DNA of 64,000 bases. Origin: Phaeovulum molybdatiresistens (GTDB taxonomy: Bacteria > Pseudomonadota > Alphaproteobacteria > Rhodobacterales > Rhodobacteraceae). The stretch covers positions 1-64,000 of the forward strand of contig NZ_JAMJFX010000019.1 of assembly GCF_023544865.1 (NCBI RefSeq), in the 5' to 3' direction. The position numbers were made by a program, and so were the translations under genes. The notes beneath the pieces were generated by a model. It saw only the letters and a program-made list of their open reading frames with translations. It made no database searches and was not told the origin of the DNA. This document shows, in pieces, positions 26,591-36,080 of this stretch (positions within the stretch are counted from its first letter, which is position 1; each line of letters starts with the position of its first letter).

Positions 26591-27904
26591 CTACCGTGGT
26601 GCTTTGGCAGCACTCTCTGTCATTGCGATAGATATATCAATCCGCCGCAATTGCTGACGAAGTGGCGCGCAGTTCGGATAGGCTGCTGCCAACTTCTTCC
26701 GTAGTACGTCTAGTGACGCGACGACCTCAGCAGAGGACCTGGGCGTCACCTGATGCGACTTGTCTGCATCGTTCTCGCGATAGTACACGTCGAAAAATTC
26801 GGGGCCCTCAAGCTGGCCGCGACCTATTTCGAGACTTAGCCAATCCTCCAAATCTGAGCGTAGCGAACTCATCCGCGAACGAGCGCCGTATGGCGCGAAT
26901 TCTGATCGCAGTACTCCCTTGATAATTCGTCCCGCCTCGATGTGTCCCTCTATTCCAAGCTCACCGATTGGGCGGCGTCGGGACGTTCCAGGATTGAAAT
27001 TGTACGGAACAGTTGCCTTGCTCGCCGATGGATAGATCATTCCTTTGCATCGCGCACGACGTCTGTCTTGCGCTGTCTCTGCCATCGGGCTGCAGAAAGT
27101 GTCCCATGATGAAGACGACTCACCATCCCAATTTTCAGCGACAAGCGGGTTTGGCATATCATTGATCCGTTTGACGATGCTTTCGATATCAGAGTCGTAC
27201 CGGCTATTGGTAGCAACATAGAGATCGCAGTCGTAAGGTCGGTACATGCCTGGCCACGATGTTTTTTCTATTCGCCAACCATTGCGCTTCGCCCAAGCGG
27301 TGCGCTCTTTTTCGTCCGGCGCACCCGAGTAGGGCTCGTCGATCAAAAAGTATTGCCCGGTACTAGGGTCAAACCAATCTGTAGAATGGTCAAGATTTGG
27401 CAGCTTTTCATTGTTGTGACCGCGAGTGTCCAATTTCCGCAGATCACGGCTTGGACGCAGACCTGTGCACTCCATAAATCGAAGAGAGCGTTCTGCAGTA
27501 CAAAGCCTTTCCCGAGCATATTCCTGCGAAGGGGCAATGCTGTCGCAAACGAAGTGATCATCGGCAACCATGCGAAGGTTCCCGAAACCACGAACGTATT
27601 TTAGAGAGTTTTTAGAACAAATCTCATGGATTGGCTTACTGAGGTCAATCTTCAGCGTTTCTCTGCCACACTGGTGGCGCCGGTCCTTATCGCTCCAATA
27701 AATGGTCAACAGCACATAATGGATTTCTGGGCGATTTCCGGCTCTTGGTAATGAGCGAAGCGCATGACGAAAATTCGCCTTTCCCGCAGCCCTTGATGCT
27801 TGATCGAGAGCATCGGAATGTTTGATCCCGTGCTGCTTCTTCAGCTGTGAGGCAAGTCGCTTTACGCCAGCGACCGTGCTTGGACGGATTTCAGATATCA
27901 ACAT
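26591..27904 (-). CDS. DUF5623 family protein
   Basis: A 437-aa protein whose N-terminus (STVAGVKRLASQLKKQHGIK, then HSDALDQASRAAGKANFRHA) and LLTIYWSDKDRRHQCGRETL segment match the DUF5623 family as I recall it. There is no obvious catalytic motif. It is antisense to the surrounding backbone genes and of somewhat lower GC. Function is unknown. Confidence 0.7.
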   Translation of the reverse strand: MLISEIRPSTVAGVKRLASQLKKQHGIKHSDALDQASRAAGKANFRHALRSLPRAGNRPEIHYVLLTIYWSDKDRRHQCGRETLKIDLSKPIHEICSKNSLKYVRGFGNLRMVADDHFVCDSIAPSQEYARERLCTAERSLRFMECTGLRPSRDLRKLDTRGHNNEKLPNLDHSTDWFDPSTGQYFLIDEPYSGAPDEKERTAWAKRNGWRIEKTSWPGMYRPYDCDLYVATNSRYDSDIESIVKRINDMPNPLVAENWDGESSSSWDTFCSPMAETAQDRRRARCKGMIYPSASKATVPYNFNPGTSRRRPIGELGIEGHIEAGRIIKGVLRSEFAPYGARSRMSSLRSDLEDWLSLEIGRGQLEGPEFFDVYYRENDADKSHQVTPRSSAEVVASLDVLRKKLAAAYPNCAPLRQQLRRIDISIAMTESAAKAPR

Positions 27905-28153
27905 AGCAGTCTCCGAGCTTGATCATCGAGCGTCACTCGCCGACCGCCCATCAAGCCTGAATGCTTGTGCTTGTTGATGGGGTTTGTAGAAGATCTTCAA
28001 GCAATGCTGCCAGCAGCTTTGGAACGGCGAGTGCCATGCTCATGCCCCGAGCACGGCTAAGATAACTTGAGCCGCACCTTATTTCAACAGGGTCCTCGTG
28101 CCACCTCGTCAGAGTGAGAGGAGTGCCGGTTTCCCGGTGACGGGTTGAGGGTT

Positions 28154-28192
28154 GGGAGAGTGGCTCCCGGCGCCCGTCGCGGGAGATAGCCG
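28154..28192 (+). promoter_or_regulatory. Leader hairpins before the DUF932 gene
   Basis: GGGAG and CTCCC form a perfect stem around AGTGG, followed by a CGGC-GCCC-GTCG hairpin and GGGAGAT before the ATG. The segment including its upstream GGTGACGGG...TGAG closely matches the leader of the ParB-like gene at 19293. Confidence 0.55.
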
Positions 28193-29392
28193 ATGGGCGT
28201 TGTGGAAGTTCTGGATCCGGTTCAGCCAGTGCGGGCGGGTGGCTGGAAAGTGGATGTGAGCCGGGGTGAGCGGAACGGGCGAGTGTCGTCCGAATGGTTC
28301 AACCGGCCCGATGATGAGCGTTATCTGTCGCTCGACGATCTCTGGGCCAATGTGAAGGGCCGCTCCGAGCGCAGCCGCAGCCGGGTCGTGCAGACGGCCG
28401 ACATCCGCGTCGAGGCCGCGCGCGACAACCCGGAGCGGTTGCACCTGATGCTGCCGAAAGCACATGAACCGGTTGCCCCGACGCATTGGGCTTTCGGCCA
28501 GCTTGCCAGCATCGTCGGAGCCCCGGCCTCCTACCTGCGGCAGCTGCCCGCGCCGCTGGCGGGGATCAACCTGCAATACGGCCTGACCAACCACCGCGCC
28601 GAGCAGGTGAAGACCTTCGAGACGGAAGACGGTCGCACCGAACTGCGGGCGGTGACCGGCCCCGACTATGGCCGCATCCATGACTTCGAGCTGGTCGAGG
28701 CGGTTCAGCGCATCGCGGGCAATGGCACGGGCGACACGCGTTGGAAGGTGCCGGGTGTGCTCGACTGGTCGACCGGGGTCTACAACCCCGATGTCGAGAT
28801 CAGCCGCGACACGACCACGCTCTACGCCTCGGACCGCGATGTCTTCCTGTTTCTGGTCGACGACCGCAACCCGATCGAGGCGGGCAGGCTGCCGGACGGC
28901 TCCCCTGATCTCTACTTCCGGGGCTTCTATTGCTGGAACTCCGAGGTTGGCGCGAAGACCCTCGGCATGGCGAGCTTCTACCTGCGGGCCGTGTGCCAGA
29001 ACCGCAACCTCTGGGGCGTCGAGGATTTTCAGGAGATCAAGATCCGCCACTCGAAATACGCCGCTTCCCGCTTCGCGCATGAGGCGGCGCCCGCGCTGAC
29101 GCGCTTCGCCAATTCCTCGCCGCAGGGCTTCGTGAACGGCATCAAGGCGGCGCGGCAGCAGGTCGTCGCGCGCAGCGACGAAGACCGCGCGGATTTCCTG
29201 CGCAAGCACGGCTTCTCGAAAGCCGAATCCGGCAAGATCATCGAGAAGGTGCTGATGGAAGAGGGCCGCCCGCCCGAGAGCATCTTCGACTTCGTGCAGG
29301 GCATCACGCGGCTTGCCCGCGACAAGACCCAGCAGGATGCCCGCCTCGACATGGAGGGGCGCGCAAAGAAGCTTCTCGACCGGGTCGGCTGA
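28193..29392 (+). CDS. DUF932 family plasmid protein
   Basis: A 399-aa protein of the DUF932 (phage/plasmid-like) family: THWAFGQLASIVGAPASYLR, LRAVTGPDYGRIHDFELVEAV, FLFLVDDRNPIE and FYCWNSEVGAKTLGMASFYL are typical. The family is widespread on plasmids and phages with no settled biochemical function. It heads a run of small backbone genes up to 32897 and follows a structured leader. Confidence 0.88.
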   Translation: MGVVEVLDPVQPVRAGGWKVDVSRGERNGRVSSEWFNRPDDERYLSLDDLWANVKGRSERSRSRVVQTADIRVEAARDNPERLHLMLPKAHEPVAPTHWAFGQLASIVGAPASYLRQLPAPLAGINLQYGLTNHRAEQVKTFETEDGRTELRAVTGPDYGRIHDFELVEAVQRIAGNGTGDTRWKVPGVLDWSTGVYNPDVEISRDTTTLYASDRDVFLFLVDDRNPIEAGRLPDGSPDLYFRGFYCWNSEVGAKTLGMASFYLRAVCQNRNLWGVEDFQEIKIRHSKYAASRFAHEAAPALTRFANSSPQGFVNGIKAARQQVVARSDEDRADFLRKHGFSKAESGKIIEKVLMEEGRPPESIFDFVQGITRLARDKTQQDARLDMEGRAKKLLDRVG

Positions 29393-29517
29393 CGCCGGGC
29401 TCGACATCGCGACCGCCCTCGCGCGCGGCGGTCGCGCTTTCCCCTTCCACATGCATGCCACTGGCCCCGTCCCGAGAGGGCAGGGGGCTTCGGCCTGCGC
29501 ATTTCAGCGAGACCCCC

Positions 29518-29958
29518 ATGACCCCCCAGGAAGAAACCATCGTCCTCGAAGCCCGTGACATCCTCGGCCGCTACCTCAGTCAGAACCCGGTGATTGGCAG
29601 TTGGCAGGCGCTGATGGACTATTGTGCGCTCACCGTCCGCGGTCCCATCGAGCGCTTCCACGTGCTCTACCTCGACCGAAAGAACCGCATCATCTCCGAT
29701 GAGCTTCTTTCGACCGGCACAGTCGACCATGTCCCGGTCTATCCGCGAGAGGTGATCAAGCGGGCGCTGATGCTGAACGCCAGCGCGCTGATCCTGATCC
29801 ACAACCACCCGTCCGGCGATCCGACGCCTTCGGAGGCCGATCTCAGCATGACCAAGGAGATCCAGAAGGGGTGCAAGTATCTCGGGCTGACGCTGCACGA
29901 TCACATCATCGTCGGCGCCGGAACTGAGCTGAGCTTGCGGGCCCTCGGCAAGCTCTGA
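29518..29958 (+). CDS. RadC-like JAB domain protein
   Basis: A 146-aa protein with the JAMM metal motif HNHPSGDPTPSEAD near residue 100, preceded by a catalytic-type Glu region and FHVLYLDRKNRI. Plasmid RadC homologues lack a proven repair role and often travel with anti-restriction genes. The ATG at 29518 follows a CCC-GAGA-GGG mini-hairpin (29471-29480) and a GCGAGA purine site. Confidence 0.88.
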   Translation: MTPQEETIVLEARDILGRYLSQNPVIGSWQALMDYCALTVRGPIERFHVLYLDRKNRIISDELLSTGTVDHVPVYPREVIKRALMLNASALILIHNHPSGDPTPSEADLSMTKEIQKGCKYLGLTLHDHIIVGAGTELSLRALGKL

Positions 29959-30030
29959 GGACCCATTGGACCCATCACCGCTGCCCCTTCGAGGAAGAGG
30001 GCGGCGGTTCGGTCTTTGACGGATGAGGCG

Positions 30031-30066
30031 GGGAGAGAGGCTTCCCGCGCCGTCGGAGATACTCCC
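30031..30066 (+). promoter_or_regulatory. Leader hairpin before the 30067 gene
   Basis: A GGGAGAGAGGCTTCCC stem-loop is followed by GCGCCGTCGGAGAT and the ATG. It is the third close copy of the leader found at 19293 and 28154. Confidence 0.5.
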
Positions 30067-30585
30067 ATGTTCGACCAGCCCTTGCCGATCCACCCGACCG
30101 CCTATGCTCAAGGCGTCCCACCGCATTTTCCCTCGGGTGACAACGATCCCAATCATCCCTTCGCCCTGACCCTGTCGCGCCGCGCTACGGCCGACCTTTT
30201 GTCGGGTCGGGCCGCCGCGCTGGTCCTCGCCCGCTTCGCGACGCTGGCCGAGGCCATGCAGGGTGCGATGGACCATGCCGAGGGGATCGACCCGGAGGCT
30301 GCACCCCAGCTTCTGGCGATCCTCGATCGCGACGAACGCCTTGTGCTGGCCGGGGCCGCCAGCGACCAAGCTGTCGCTTGGTGCCACCCGGTGACGAGTG
30401 CGGCTGAGGCGCGGGGCGTCGTGACCGAGGCAAGCCAGCTGCGCGCGCAGGCAGGCCGCGCGGCCGCCTGGGGTGAGCCCGATCTGGCAGTTCGGCTGCG
30501 CCACCGCGCCGATCTTCTGGATGCGCGGCTCGTCGACCCGCTCTGGCGCGCCTTCGCCGCCCGGGCGCTGCAGGTCGCAGCGTGA
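30067..30585 (+). CDS. Conserved hypothetical backbone protein
   Basis: A 172-aa Ala-rich, mostly helical protein without signal peptide or membrane segments. The start at ATG 30067 is set by the structured leader and GGAGAT site. It lies between the RadC-like gene and a DUF6878 gene in the same direction. No domain is recognised. Confidence 0.6.
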   Translation: MFDQPLPIHPTAYAQGVPPHFPSGDNDPNHPFALTLSRRATADLLSGRAAALVLARFATLAEAMQGAMDHAEGIDPEAAPQLLAILDRDERLVLAGAASDQAVAWCHPVTSAAEARGVVTEASQLRAQAGRAAAWGEPDLAVRLRHRADLLDARLVDPLWRAFAARALQVAA

Positions 30586-30687
30586 GGCCCGAGAGACAGA
30601 GGAGGGCAGGGGGGATTTGGAGCTTGCCCCGGGGGAGAGAGATCGCCCGGCCCGGCTTCGATCCCTTCCTCTTACCGGAGACATCCG

Positions 30688-31179
30688 ATGATCCCGACTG
30701 AACCCACCCTTGCGCCCCCGATGGCGCCCCCGACTGTCGACATGGCCCGGATCTTCGCGGCGCATGCCGAACGTGCAGCCCGCATCGAAGCGCTGCGCCC
30801 CGGCAACAAGGACCGCCTGTTTGAAGGTCTCACGGCCGCCGGCATCACTCATGTCACCGTGACCTTCGACGGTGCCGGTGACAGTGGCCAGATCGAAAGC
30901 ATCGGCGCATGGTCCGGCGAGACCGCGGTCGAGTTCCCCGCGACCGAGATCGAGTATGCCGCGCTGACCTGGGACGACCCCGAGGTCGAGATGCGGCAGC
31001 TCTCGCTCGAAGATGTCGTCGAGCAGCTGGCCTACGACTTCCTCTCCGACACCCATGGCGGTTGGGAAAACAACGACGGCGCGTGGGGCGAGTTCTGTTT
31101 CGACGCCGCGGCCCGCTGCATCCACCTCGAGTTCAACGAGCGCTTCACCTCGTCCGAACTCTACACCCACGATTTCTGA
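30688..31179 (+). CDS. DUF6878 family protein
   Basis: A 163-aa acidic protein. Its C-terminal block HGGWENNDGAWGEFCFD with IHLEFNERFTSSELYTHDF matches the DUF6878 family found in plasmid backbone clusters. Function is unknown. An ACCGGAGA ribosome binding site precedes the ATG, and a GGG-GAGAGAGATC-CCC type hairpin occurs in the leader (~30633-30648). Confidence 0.75.
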   Translation: MIPTEPTLAPPMAPPTVDMARIFAAHAERAARIEALRPGNKDRLFEGLTAAGITHVTVTFDGAGDSGQIESIGAWSGETAVEFPATEIEYAALTWDDPEVEMRQLSLEDVVEQLAYDFLSDTHGGWENNDGAWGEFCFDAAARCIHLEFNERFTSSELYTHDF

Positions 31180-31189
31180 GGGGGCGGCG

Positions 31190-31567
31190 ATGGCACATCC
31201 CTATCACCACGCCCTCTCCTCGATGAAGAAATGGGGTGGCACGGTCGACGACTTCATCGCCGTGCACACCTGGTTCGATGCCAGCAAGGAGATCACAGCG
31301 GACTTCCGGCACCGGGCGCTACGCCACCATGCCGAGGGCATCTTCATGGCCGAGACGATCTTCGGCCCGACCCTCACCCTCTCGACCGGGCGCATCATTC
31401 CTACCCGCTGGGTCGGCGAGCAGCATGTGAAGGAAGATCTCGGCTTCATCCCGAGTTTTGCCGATTGGGTGAATGCCATCCGGCCCGAGCCTTGGATGGG
31501 CCGGACCGCGAGGATCGAGGCGCTGGTCGATCCGCATCTTGCGTCTCCCGTGGTCGAGGTCACCTGA
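31190..31567 (+). CDS. DUF6915 family protein
   Basis: A 125-aa protein beginning AHPYHHALSSMKKWGGTVDD and containing RHRALRHHAEGIFMAETIFG and RWVGEQHVKEDLG, matching DUF6915. It is His-rich near the N-terminus, so metal binding is conceivable. It starts 10 bp after the DUF6878 stop with a GGGGGCGG site. Function is unknown. Confidence 0.75.
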   Translation: MAHPYHHALSSMKKWGGTVDDFIAVHTWFDASKEITADFRHRALRHHAEGIFMAETIFGPTLTLSTGRIIPTRWVGEQHVKEDLGFIPSFADWVNAIRPEPWMGRTARIEALVDPHLASPVVEVT

Positions 31568-31568
31568 G

Positions 31569-31766
31569 ATGACCGATCCGGCCTATCAGCGCCTCGGCCT
31601 TCCTGTGACGGCTTCGCCCTACGCCGTCCTGCGCGCGGCGGTCCGGGCGCTGCACCCCGACACGCGCGCCGTGCGCGGCTTCCGGGCTGCGCGCAAGCGC
31701 TTCTACCGGCAGATACTCTGCGCGCATGCCGCGCGACAGGTGGCGGGCGACGAGCCAACCGGCTGA
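31569..31766 (+). CDS. Small basic backbone protein
   Basis: A 65-aa Arg/Ala-rich protein whose ATG begins 1 bp after the preceding stop, so it is probably translated by coupling. Tight packing in a same-strand gene run supports it as real. No family is recognised; the basic composition could suit nucleic-acid binding. Confidence 0.55.
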   Translation: MTDPAYQRLGLPVTASPYAVLRAAVRALHPDTRAVRGFRAARKRFYRQILCAHAARQVAGDEPTG

Positions 31767-31840
31767 TCGCACCCACTCATCCGTTCACCCATTCCAGTGC
31801 CCGGCCTCTTGGCCGGGTCTTCCCCATTCAGGAGGTCCCC

Positions 31841-32260
31841 ATGGCGGATTACTTCACCCATTTCTCGTGCCTGCTCGACGTTGGCACCCCTGACAAGGCT
31901 GCCCGCGCGCTCGCGCTGTTCCAGGAACTGCGTGCCGCAGATCAAGACGCCGGCGATCCGGAGGTCTCGGGCTTTGACCTCGTGCGCCAGGACGCGCCGG
32001 AAGGTAGCAGCCTCTGGATCCATGACGACGAGCACGGCGATGTCGAAGCTGTCATCCGCTTCGTGATGCGCCTCGCGGACGATCTCGACCTCACCGGCTT
32101 GTGGGGCTTCCAGTATACCCTCACCTGCTCCCGACCGCGCCTCGACGCCTTCGGCGGCGGCGCGCATGTCATCGATCTCGGCGCACGCAAATCCATCGGC
32201 TGGACCAGCACGCAAGAATGGCTGGCCGGCGCTCTCAACGGGGAGGACGTCGATGCCTGA
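31841..32260 (+). CDS. Conserved hypothetical backbone protein
   Basis: A 139-aa acidic protein (FSCLLDVGTPDKAARALALFQEL, then GSSLWIHDDEHGDVEAVIRFV). An AGGAGG ribosome binding site lies 8 bp upstream. A GC hairpin CCCGGCC-TCTT-GGCCGGG at about 31800-31817 may end the upstream transcript. Its 3' end overlaps the next gene by 8 bp. No domain is recognised. Confidence 0.6.
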   Translation: MADYFTHFSCLLDVGTPDKAARALALFQELRAADQDAGDPEVSGFDLVRQDAPEGSSLWIHDDEHGDVEAVIRFVMRLADDLDLTGLWGFQYTLTCSRPRLDAFGGGAHVIDLGARKSIGWTSTQEWLAGALNGEDVDA

Positions 32261-32897
32261 AGTCATCTGCACCACCGTCTACCAGTTCCCCGAACTCTCG
32301 GATGCCGCCAAGGAGAAGGCGCGCAGCTGGTATCGCGAGCTTGGACCCCATGACGATTGGTGGGACGCGGTCTATGAGGATTTCGAACGCATCTGCGAAA
32401 TCCTCGGCATACGCCTGAAGACGACTACCGTCCGACTGATGGGCGGCGGAACGCGGGCCAAGCCCTGCATCTGGTTCTCCGGCTTTTGGAGCCAGGGCGA
32501 CGGGGCCTGCTTCGAAGGTTACTGGTCCCACGCCAAGGGCGCGGCCGCGCGCATCCGGGACTACTCCCCGACCGACGCGACGCTCCATGGCATCGCTGAC
32601 CGGCTGCAGGCCATCCAGCGACGGAACTTCTACCAACTCGCCTCCGAGGTCAGCCATCGTGGTCGCTACTACCACGAATACACCATGTCGGTGGACTTCA
32701 CGCGCGACAGCCCAACCTGGCAGCCGCCGACCGAGGACGCCGAGGAGATCGTGACCGAGGCGCTGCGTGATTTGGCCCGCTGGCTCTACCGCCAGCTTGA
32801 GGCTGAATACGACCACCTGACCTCGGATGATGCAATCGAGGAGGGGATCATCGTCAACGAGTACACCTTCACCGAAGCTGGGCGGCGGTTCGGGTGA
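32253..32897 (+). CDS. Putative antitoxin-of-stability-system family protein
   Basis: A 214-aa protein: TTVYQFPELSDAAKEKARSWYRE at the N-terminus and IWFSGFWSQGDGACFEG in the middle match a phage/plasmid family often labelled antitoxin of a toxin-antitoxin stability system. The label is historical and no toxin partner is adjacent in the same operon. It overlaps the preceding gene by 8 bp. Confidence 0.65.
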   Translation: MPEVICTTVYQFPELSDAAKEKARSWYRELGPHDDWWDAVYEDFERICEILGIRLKTTTVRLMGGGTRAKPCIWFSGFWSQGDGACFEGYWSHAKGAAARIRDYSPTDATLHGIADRLQAIQRRNFYQLASEVSHRGRYYHEYTMSVDFTRDSPTWQPPTEDAEEIVTEALRDLARWLYRQLEAEYDHLTSDDAIEEGIIVNEYTFTEAGRRFG

Positions 32898-32908
32898 GAG
32901 CGCACGGT

Positions 32909-32943
32909 TGAAAACTGTCAGAAAATCGCGTATGTTTCTGACA
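32909..32943 (+). promoter_or_regulatory. AbiE promoter with inverted-repeat operator
   Basis: -35 TTGAAA (32909-32914) and -10 TATGTT (32931-32936) are 16 bp apart. A perfect 9-bp inverted repeat, TGTCAGAAA (32916-32924) and TTTCTGACA (32935-32943), covers the promoter. AbiEi antitoxins are known to repress their operon by binding inverted repeats, so this is the likely autoregulatory site. Confidence 0.7.
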
Positions 32944-32954
32944 AAGGAGCGATC

Positions 32955-33548
32955 ATGGAGCGCATGGCCGAGAGCATTATGAATGTTGCGACGACGTTGC
33001 CGGAGGGGGTGCCCTTGGCAGCGAAGGGGCTCTTGCACCTTGGCTCGCGCGCGGCGGTCGATCAGACACTGTCGCGTCTGGCCGCGCGCGGCGAGTTGAT
33101 CCGAGCAGGACGCGGCATCTACATGCGCCCCGTCCAGACACGCTTTGGTCCGCGCAGTCCGTCGGCTGAACAAGCGATTGAAGCGCTCGCAGTGCAGCGG
33201 GGCGAGACGATCGTCCCGAGCGGTGCTGCTGCGGCAAACGCTCTGGGCCTCACGACACAGGTGCCGGTCAAGTCGGTTTACCTCACTTCCGGTCGAAGCC
33301 GCATGCTGCACCTTGGCCGGCAAGCGGTCGAACTGCGTCATGCGCCGCGTTGGCAGTTGGCCCTTGGGAGCAAGACATCAGGCCAGGCCGTCCGCGCTCT
33401 GGCATGGCTTGGACCGGATGAGGCTCCCAAGGCTCTGCAAATCCTGCGATCCAAGCTCACGGAGACGGCAAAGACCGAACTGATGTCCGCCGCGCCGCAG
33501 TTTCCGACTTGGCTGGCACGATTGGTCGGAGAGATGGTCCATGGCTGA
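32955..33548 (+). CDS. AbiEi-type antitoxin (DUF6088)
   Basis: A 197-aa protein with an N-terminal winged helix (AAKGLLHLGSRAAVDQTLSRLAARGELIRAGRGIYMRP) and an AbiEi C-terminal domain (SGAAAANALGLTTQVPVK). It neutralises the AbiEii toxin encoded just downstream and represses the operon. An AAAGGAG site precedes ATG 32955. It overlaps the toxin gene by 8 bp. Confidence 0.85.
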   Translation: MERMAESIMNVATTLPEGVPLAAKGLLHLGSRAAVDQTLSRLAARGELIRAGRGIYMRPVQTRFGPRSPSAEQAIEALAVQRGETIVPSGAAAANALGLTTQVPVKSVYLTSGRSRMLHLGRQAVELRHAPRWQLALGSKTSGQAVRALAWLGPDEAPKALQILRSKLTETAKTELMSAAPQFPTWLARLVGEMVHG

Positions 33549-34563
33549 GGCATTCCTGGGCCTCGGCGGCCAGGACCGACTGGATGCTCTTGGTGTCGCG
33601 GCCGATCGGCTCGGCCGACCAGCCCATCTCCTCGAAAAGGACGTCTGGGTGGTCTGGGCGATCCAGCAACTGTTTGGATCGCCCATCGGCACAAACCTCG
33701 TCTTCAAGGGCGGCACCTCTCTGTCGAAGGCTTACCGGATCATTGACCGGTTTTCCGAGGATGTGGATCTGACCTTCGATATCAGAGCGCTGATCCCGGA
33801 TCTGCTCGAGGGCCGTGAAAACGCCATGCCCGCCACATCCAGCGAAGAGCGGCGCTGGTCGAAACGTGTCCGACAGGCCTTGCCTGAATGGGTGGCTGGG
33901 ACCGTCCAGCCGATCCTGCAGCAGGCGATTGATCGGGAAGGGATCGATGCCAGGCTTCGGACTGACGGCGACAAGCTGTTCGTCGACTACCCGCACCTCG
34001 CCCAAGGCACGGGATACGTTTCTCCGAGCGTGATGCTGGAATTCGGCGCGCGTTCTACCGGAGAGCCCGCATCCCCACGCGATATCGTTTGCGATGCCGC
34101 GTCGGTGATCGAAGGCGTGGAGTTTCCCACTGCCCGCCCGCGCGTGATGCATGCGGAACGGACGTTCTGGGAAAAGGCGACAGCGATCCACGTCTTCTGT
34201 TTGCAAAACCGTATGCGAGGGGATCGCTTTTCCCGACACTGGCATGATGTCGCCCGGTTGGACGATGCGGGCATCGCCGCTGCGGCCATCGGAGATCGCG
34301 CGCTTGCGACCGCTGTCGCCCGGCACAAGACGATGTTCTTTGCAGAGAAGGCGGCGGATGCCACGTGGATCGATTACGGCGCCGCAACCTGTGGTCAACT
34401 CCAGCTGGCCCCAAGTGGTGCAGCCCTCGACGCTCTCGCTGAAGATTACCGCCGGATGGCCGAGGACGGCCTGCTTGCAACAACACCAGAGCCCTTTGGC
34501 GACTTGATGGACCGCTGCGCTGACATCGCCAGAAGGGCCAACGCAGCTTCCAAATCTTCCTAG
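33541..34563 (+). CDS. AbiEii nucleotidyltransferase toxin
   Basis: A 340-aa protein with the type IV toxin nucleotidyltransferase motif FKGGTSLSKAYRIIDRFSEDVDLTF (GGTSLSK plus the DVDLT acidic pair) near residue 60 and the downstream ERTFWEKATAIH motif. AbiEii toxins transfer nucleotides to tRNA or related targets and give abortive infection. The length is as expected and catalytic residues look intact. Confidence 0.88.
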   Translation: MAEAFLGLGGQDRLDALGVAADRLGRPAHLLEKDVWVVWAIQQLFGSPIGTNLVFKGGTSLSKAYRIIDRFSEDVDLTFDIRALIPDLLEGRENAMPATSSEERRWSKRVRQALPEWVAGTVQPILQQAIDREGIDARLRTDGDKLFVDYPHLAQGTGYVSPSVMLEFGARSTGEPASPRDIVCDAASVIEGVEFPTARPRVMHAERTFWEKATAIHVFCLQNRMRGDRFSRHWHDVARLDDAGIAAAAIGDRALATAVARHKTMFFAEKAADATWIDYGAATCGQLQLAPSGAALDALAEDYRRMAEDGLLATTPEPFGDLMDRCADIARRANAASKSS

Positions 34564-34694
34564 ATCGCCACTCCCACTTGTTCCCGCCTAAGTCGTTATC
34601 CGCTTCGTGCGGCGCCTTTCCTTAGGCAGGGCGAAGTCATGGCCTGTGAATTTCAAAAGTCTTATTGAGAACAAAAGCCTGTGGACGCCGGACA

Positions 34695-36053
34695 ATGAGA
34701 ATGGACATATCGCGCGAGGAGCTTTTTGCGCTCATTTGGGAGAAGCCGACCGTGGAGGTCGCGCGTGACATGGGTATCTCGGACGTTGCCGTTGCCAAGC
34801 TCTGCGCGCGCCTTCAAGTGCCGAAACCGCCCCGGGGATACTGGGCGCGCGTAGAAGCAGGCCAAGCGCCACTGCGTCCTCCGCTTCGGGCATTTCGCGA
34901 GGAAATCGAGGAACGCCGTAAAGCTCTCGCGCGACCACGACCACGTCCGGGCGCCATCGGCCTCTCACCGATCCAGCGAAAGTTCATCGACCAGGCGCTT
35001 CAGGAGTTCCTGGCAAAGGGGGGCGACCTTGGGACCACAAAGGTCGTATCCAACCAGATCAGGGACATACCTCCCGACATCGCCACACAGCTGCTGCTCC
35101 TCATCCAGAACCGCTATCTCGTCTGGATCAAGAATGGCGATGTCGATGTCGCGTTGAGCCATGGCGTCACGCAAAGCCTTGCGGGTCTTGTCGACAAGAT
35201 GCTTTCGGTGGCAAAGCCACAGGTCCTTGTTCTGCCCCGCGCCGACCGCTGCTTCGATGAGGACCGGAAAGAACCGTCCATCCTGATCCGACTGACGGCG
35301 CATTTGCAGGAGCGTATAGCCCAGCTGGCGATGTTGGTGCGGGATCAGAAGCTTGCGCATGTCGTCATGCCGCTCGTGACACTCGATCACGCCTGGTCAG
35401 CGCATCACGTCTATTCTTCGGAAAACTACACGACAGCCCGCAGTCAGCTCTGCGTGTCGGCCACCCAACTCTGGGTGGATTGCACCATGACCGCACCTCA
35501 CTACCGTGGCGCTGACACCGAGACCTTCAAGACCGAGAAGGTCGCCCTGCGTGACATCATGCCGATCGACCTGATGCCATCGAAAGAAGTGGAAATCCCG
35601 CCAGCGATTGGCCGCGTGCGGATCAAACAGCATTGGCCCCGTCTACGAGCCCTGATCGAGGCTGAACGTGTGCACGAGATGCTGGAGCGCAGCACCTATG
35701 CCTTGGAGCGGGATATCCCGGACGATCAGATTGCCATCGCGGACCGCATCTGGTTCGGGGGAGAGCGTCCGATGCTGAATGCGCGCAGGGCATGGGAGCG
35801 CTTGTCCTACGAGATGGAGCGTTGGGGTGAAGAGATCGAGGCCGAACGAGCCGATTTGTGCTGTTCCATTCTGGGCATCGCCTTGGGCGACGTCCTGGTT
35901 CAATCACACAAGGGCCAGATCACGCGCATTCAAGTCTCTCGGACGAGCATGAACATCACCGAAAACCGGTCATTTTTCATCGTCGAAGGACCACGGTTTC
36001 GGAAGGATGGCACGGCAGGCAAGCGCACCGAGACCATCTGGATCGACTTCTGA
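34695..36053 (+). CDS. Hypothetical protein with N-terminal HTH
   Basis: A 452-aa protein. The N-terminus (SREELFALIWEKPTVEVARDMGISDVAVAKLCARLQVPKPPRGYW) reads as a helix-turn-helix seen in transposon and plasmid accessory proteins; the rest is mixed and has no catalytic motif that I recognise. A Tyr/Trp segment PPRGYWARVEAGQ follows the HTH. It is placed between the AbiE module and a small minus-strand gene, so it may be a further accessory gene. ATG 34695 or 34701 are both possible. Confidence 0.6.
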   Translation: MRMDISREELFALIWEKPTVEVARDMGISDVAVAKLCARLQVPKPPRGYWARVEAGQAPLRPPLRAFREEIEERRKALARPRPRPGAIGLSPIQRKFIDQALQEFLAKGGDLGTTKVVSNQIRDIPPDIATQLLLLIQNRYLVWIKNGDVDVALSHGVTQSLAGLVDKMLSVAKPQVLVLPRADRCFDEDRKEPSILIRLTAHLQERIAQLAMLVRDQKLAHVVMPLVTLDHAWSAHHVYSSENYTTARSQLCVSATQLWVDCTMTAPHYRGADTETFKTEKVALRDIMPIDLMPSKEVEIPPAIGRVRIKQHWPRLRALIEAERVHEMLERSTYALERDIPDDQIAIADRIWFGGERPMLNARRAWERLSYEMERWGEEIEAERADLCCSILGIALGDVLVQSHKGQITRIQVSRTSMNITENRSFFIVEGPRFRKDGTAGKRTETIWIDF

Positions 36054-36080
36054 AGGAAACGCGGTCCCGCTGATCCGGGT

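Noticed and set aside
29029..31170. 713-codon open frame on the minus strand
   Set aside because: It is antisense to DUF932, RadC-like and DUF6878 genes with clear family motifs; its product is Arg/Gly-rich shadow sequence caused by high GC.
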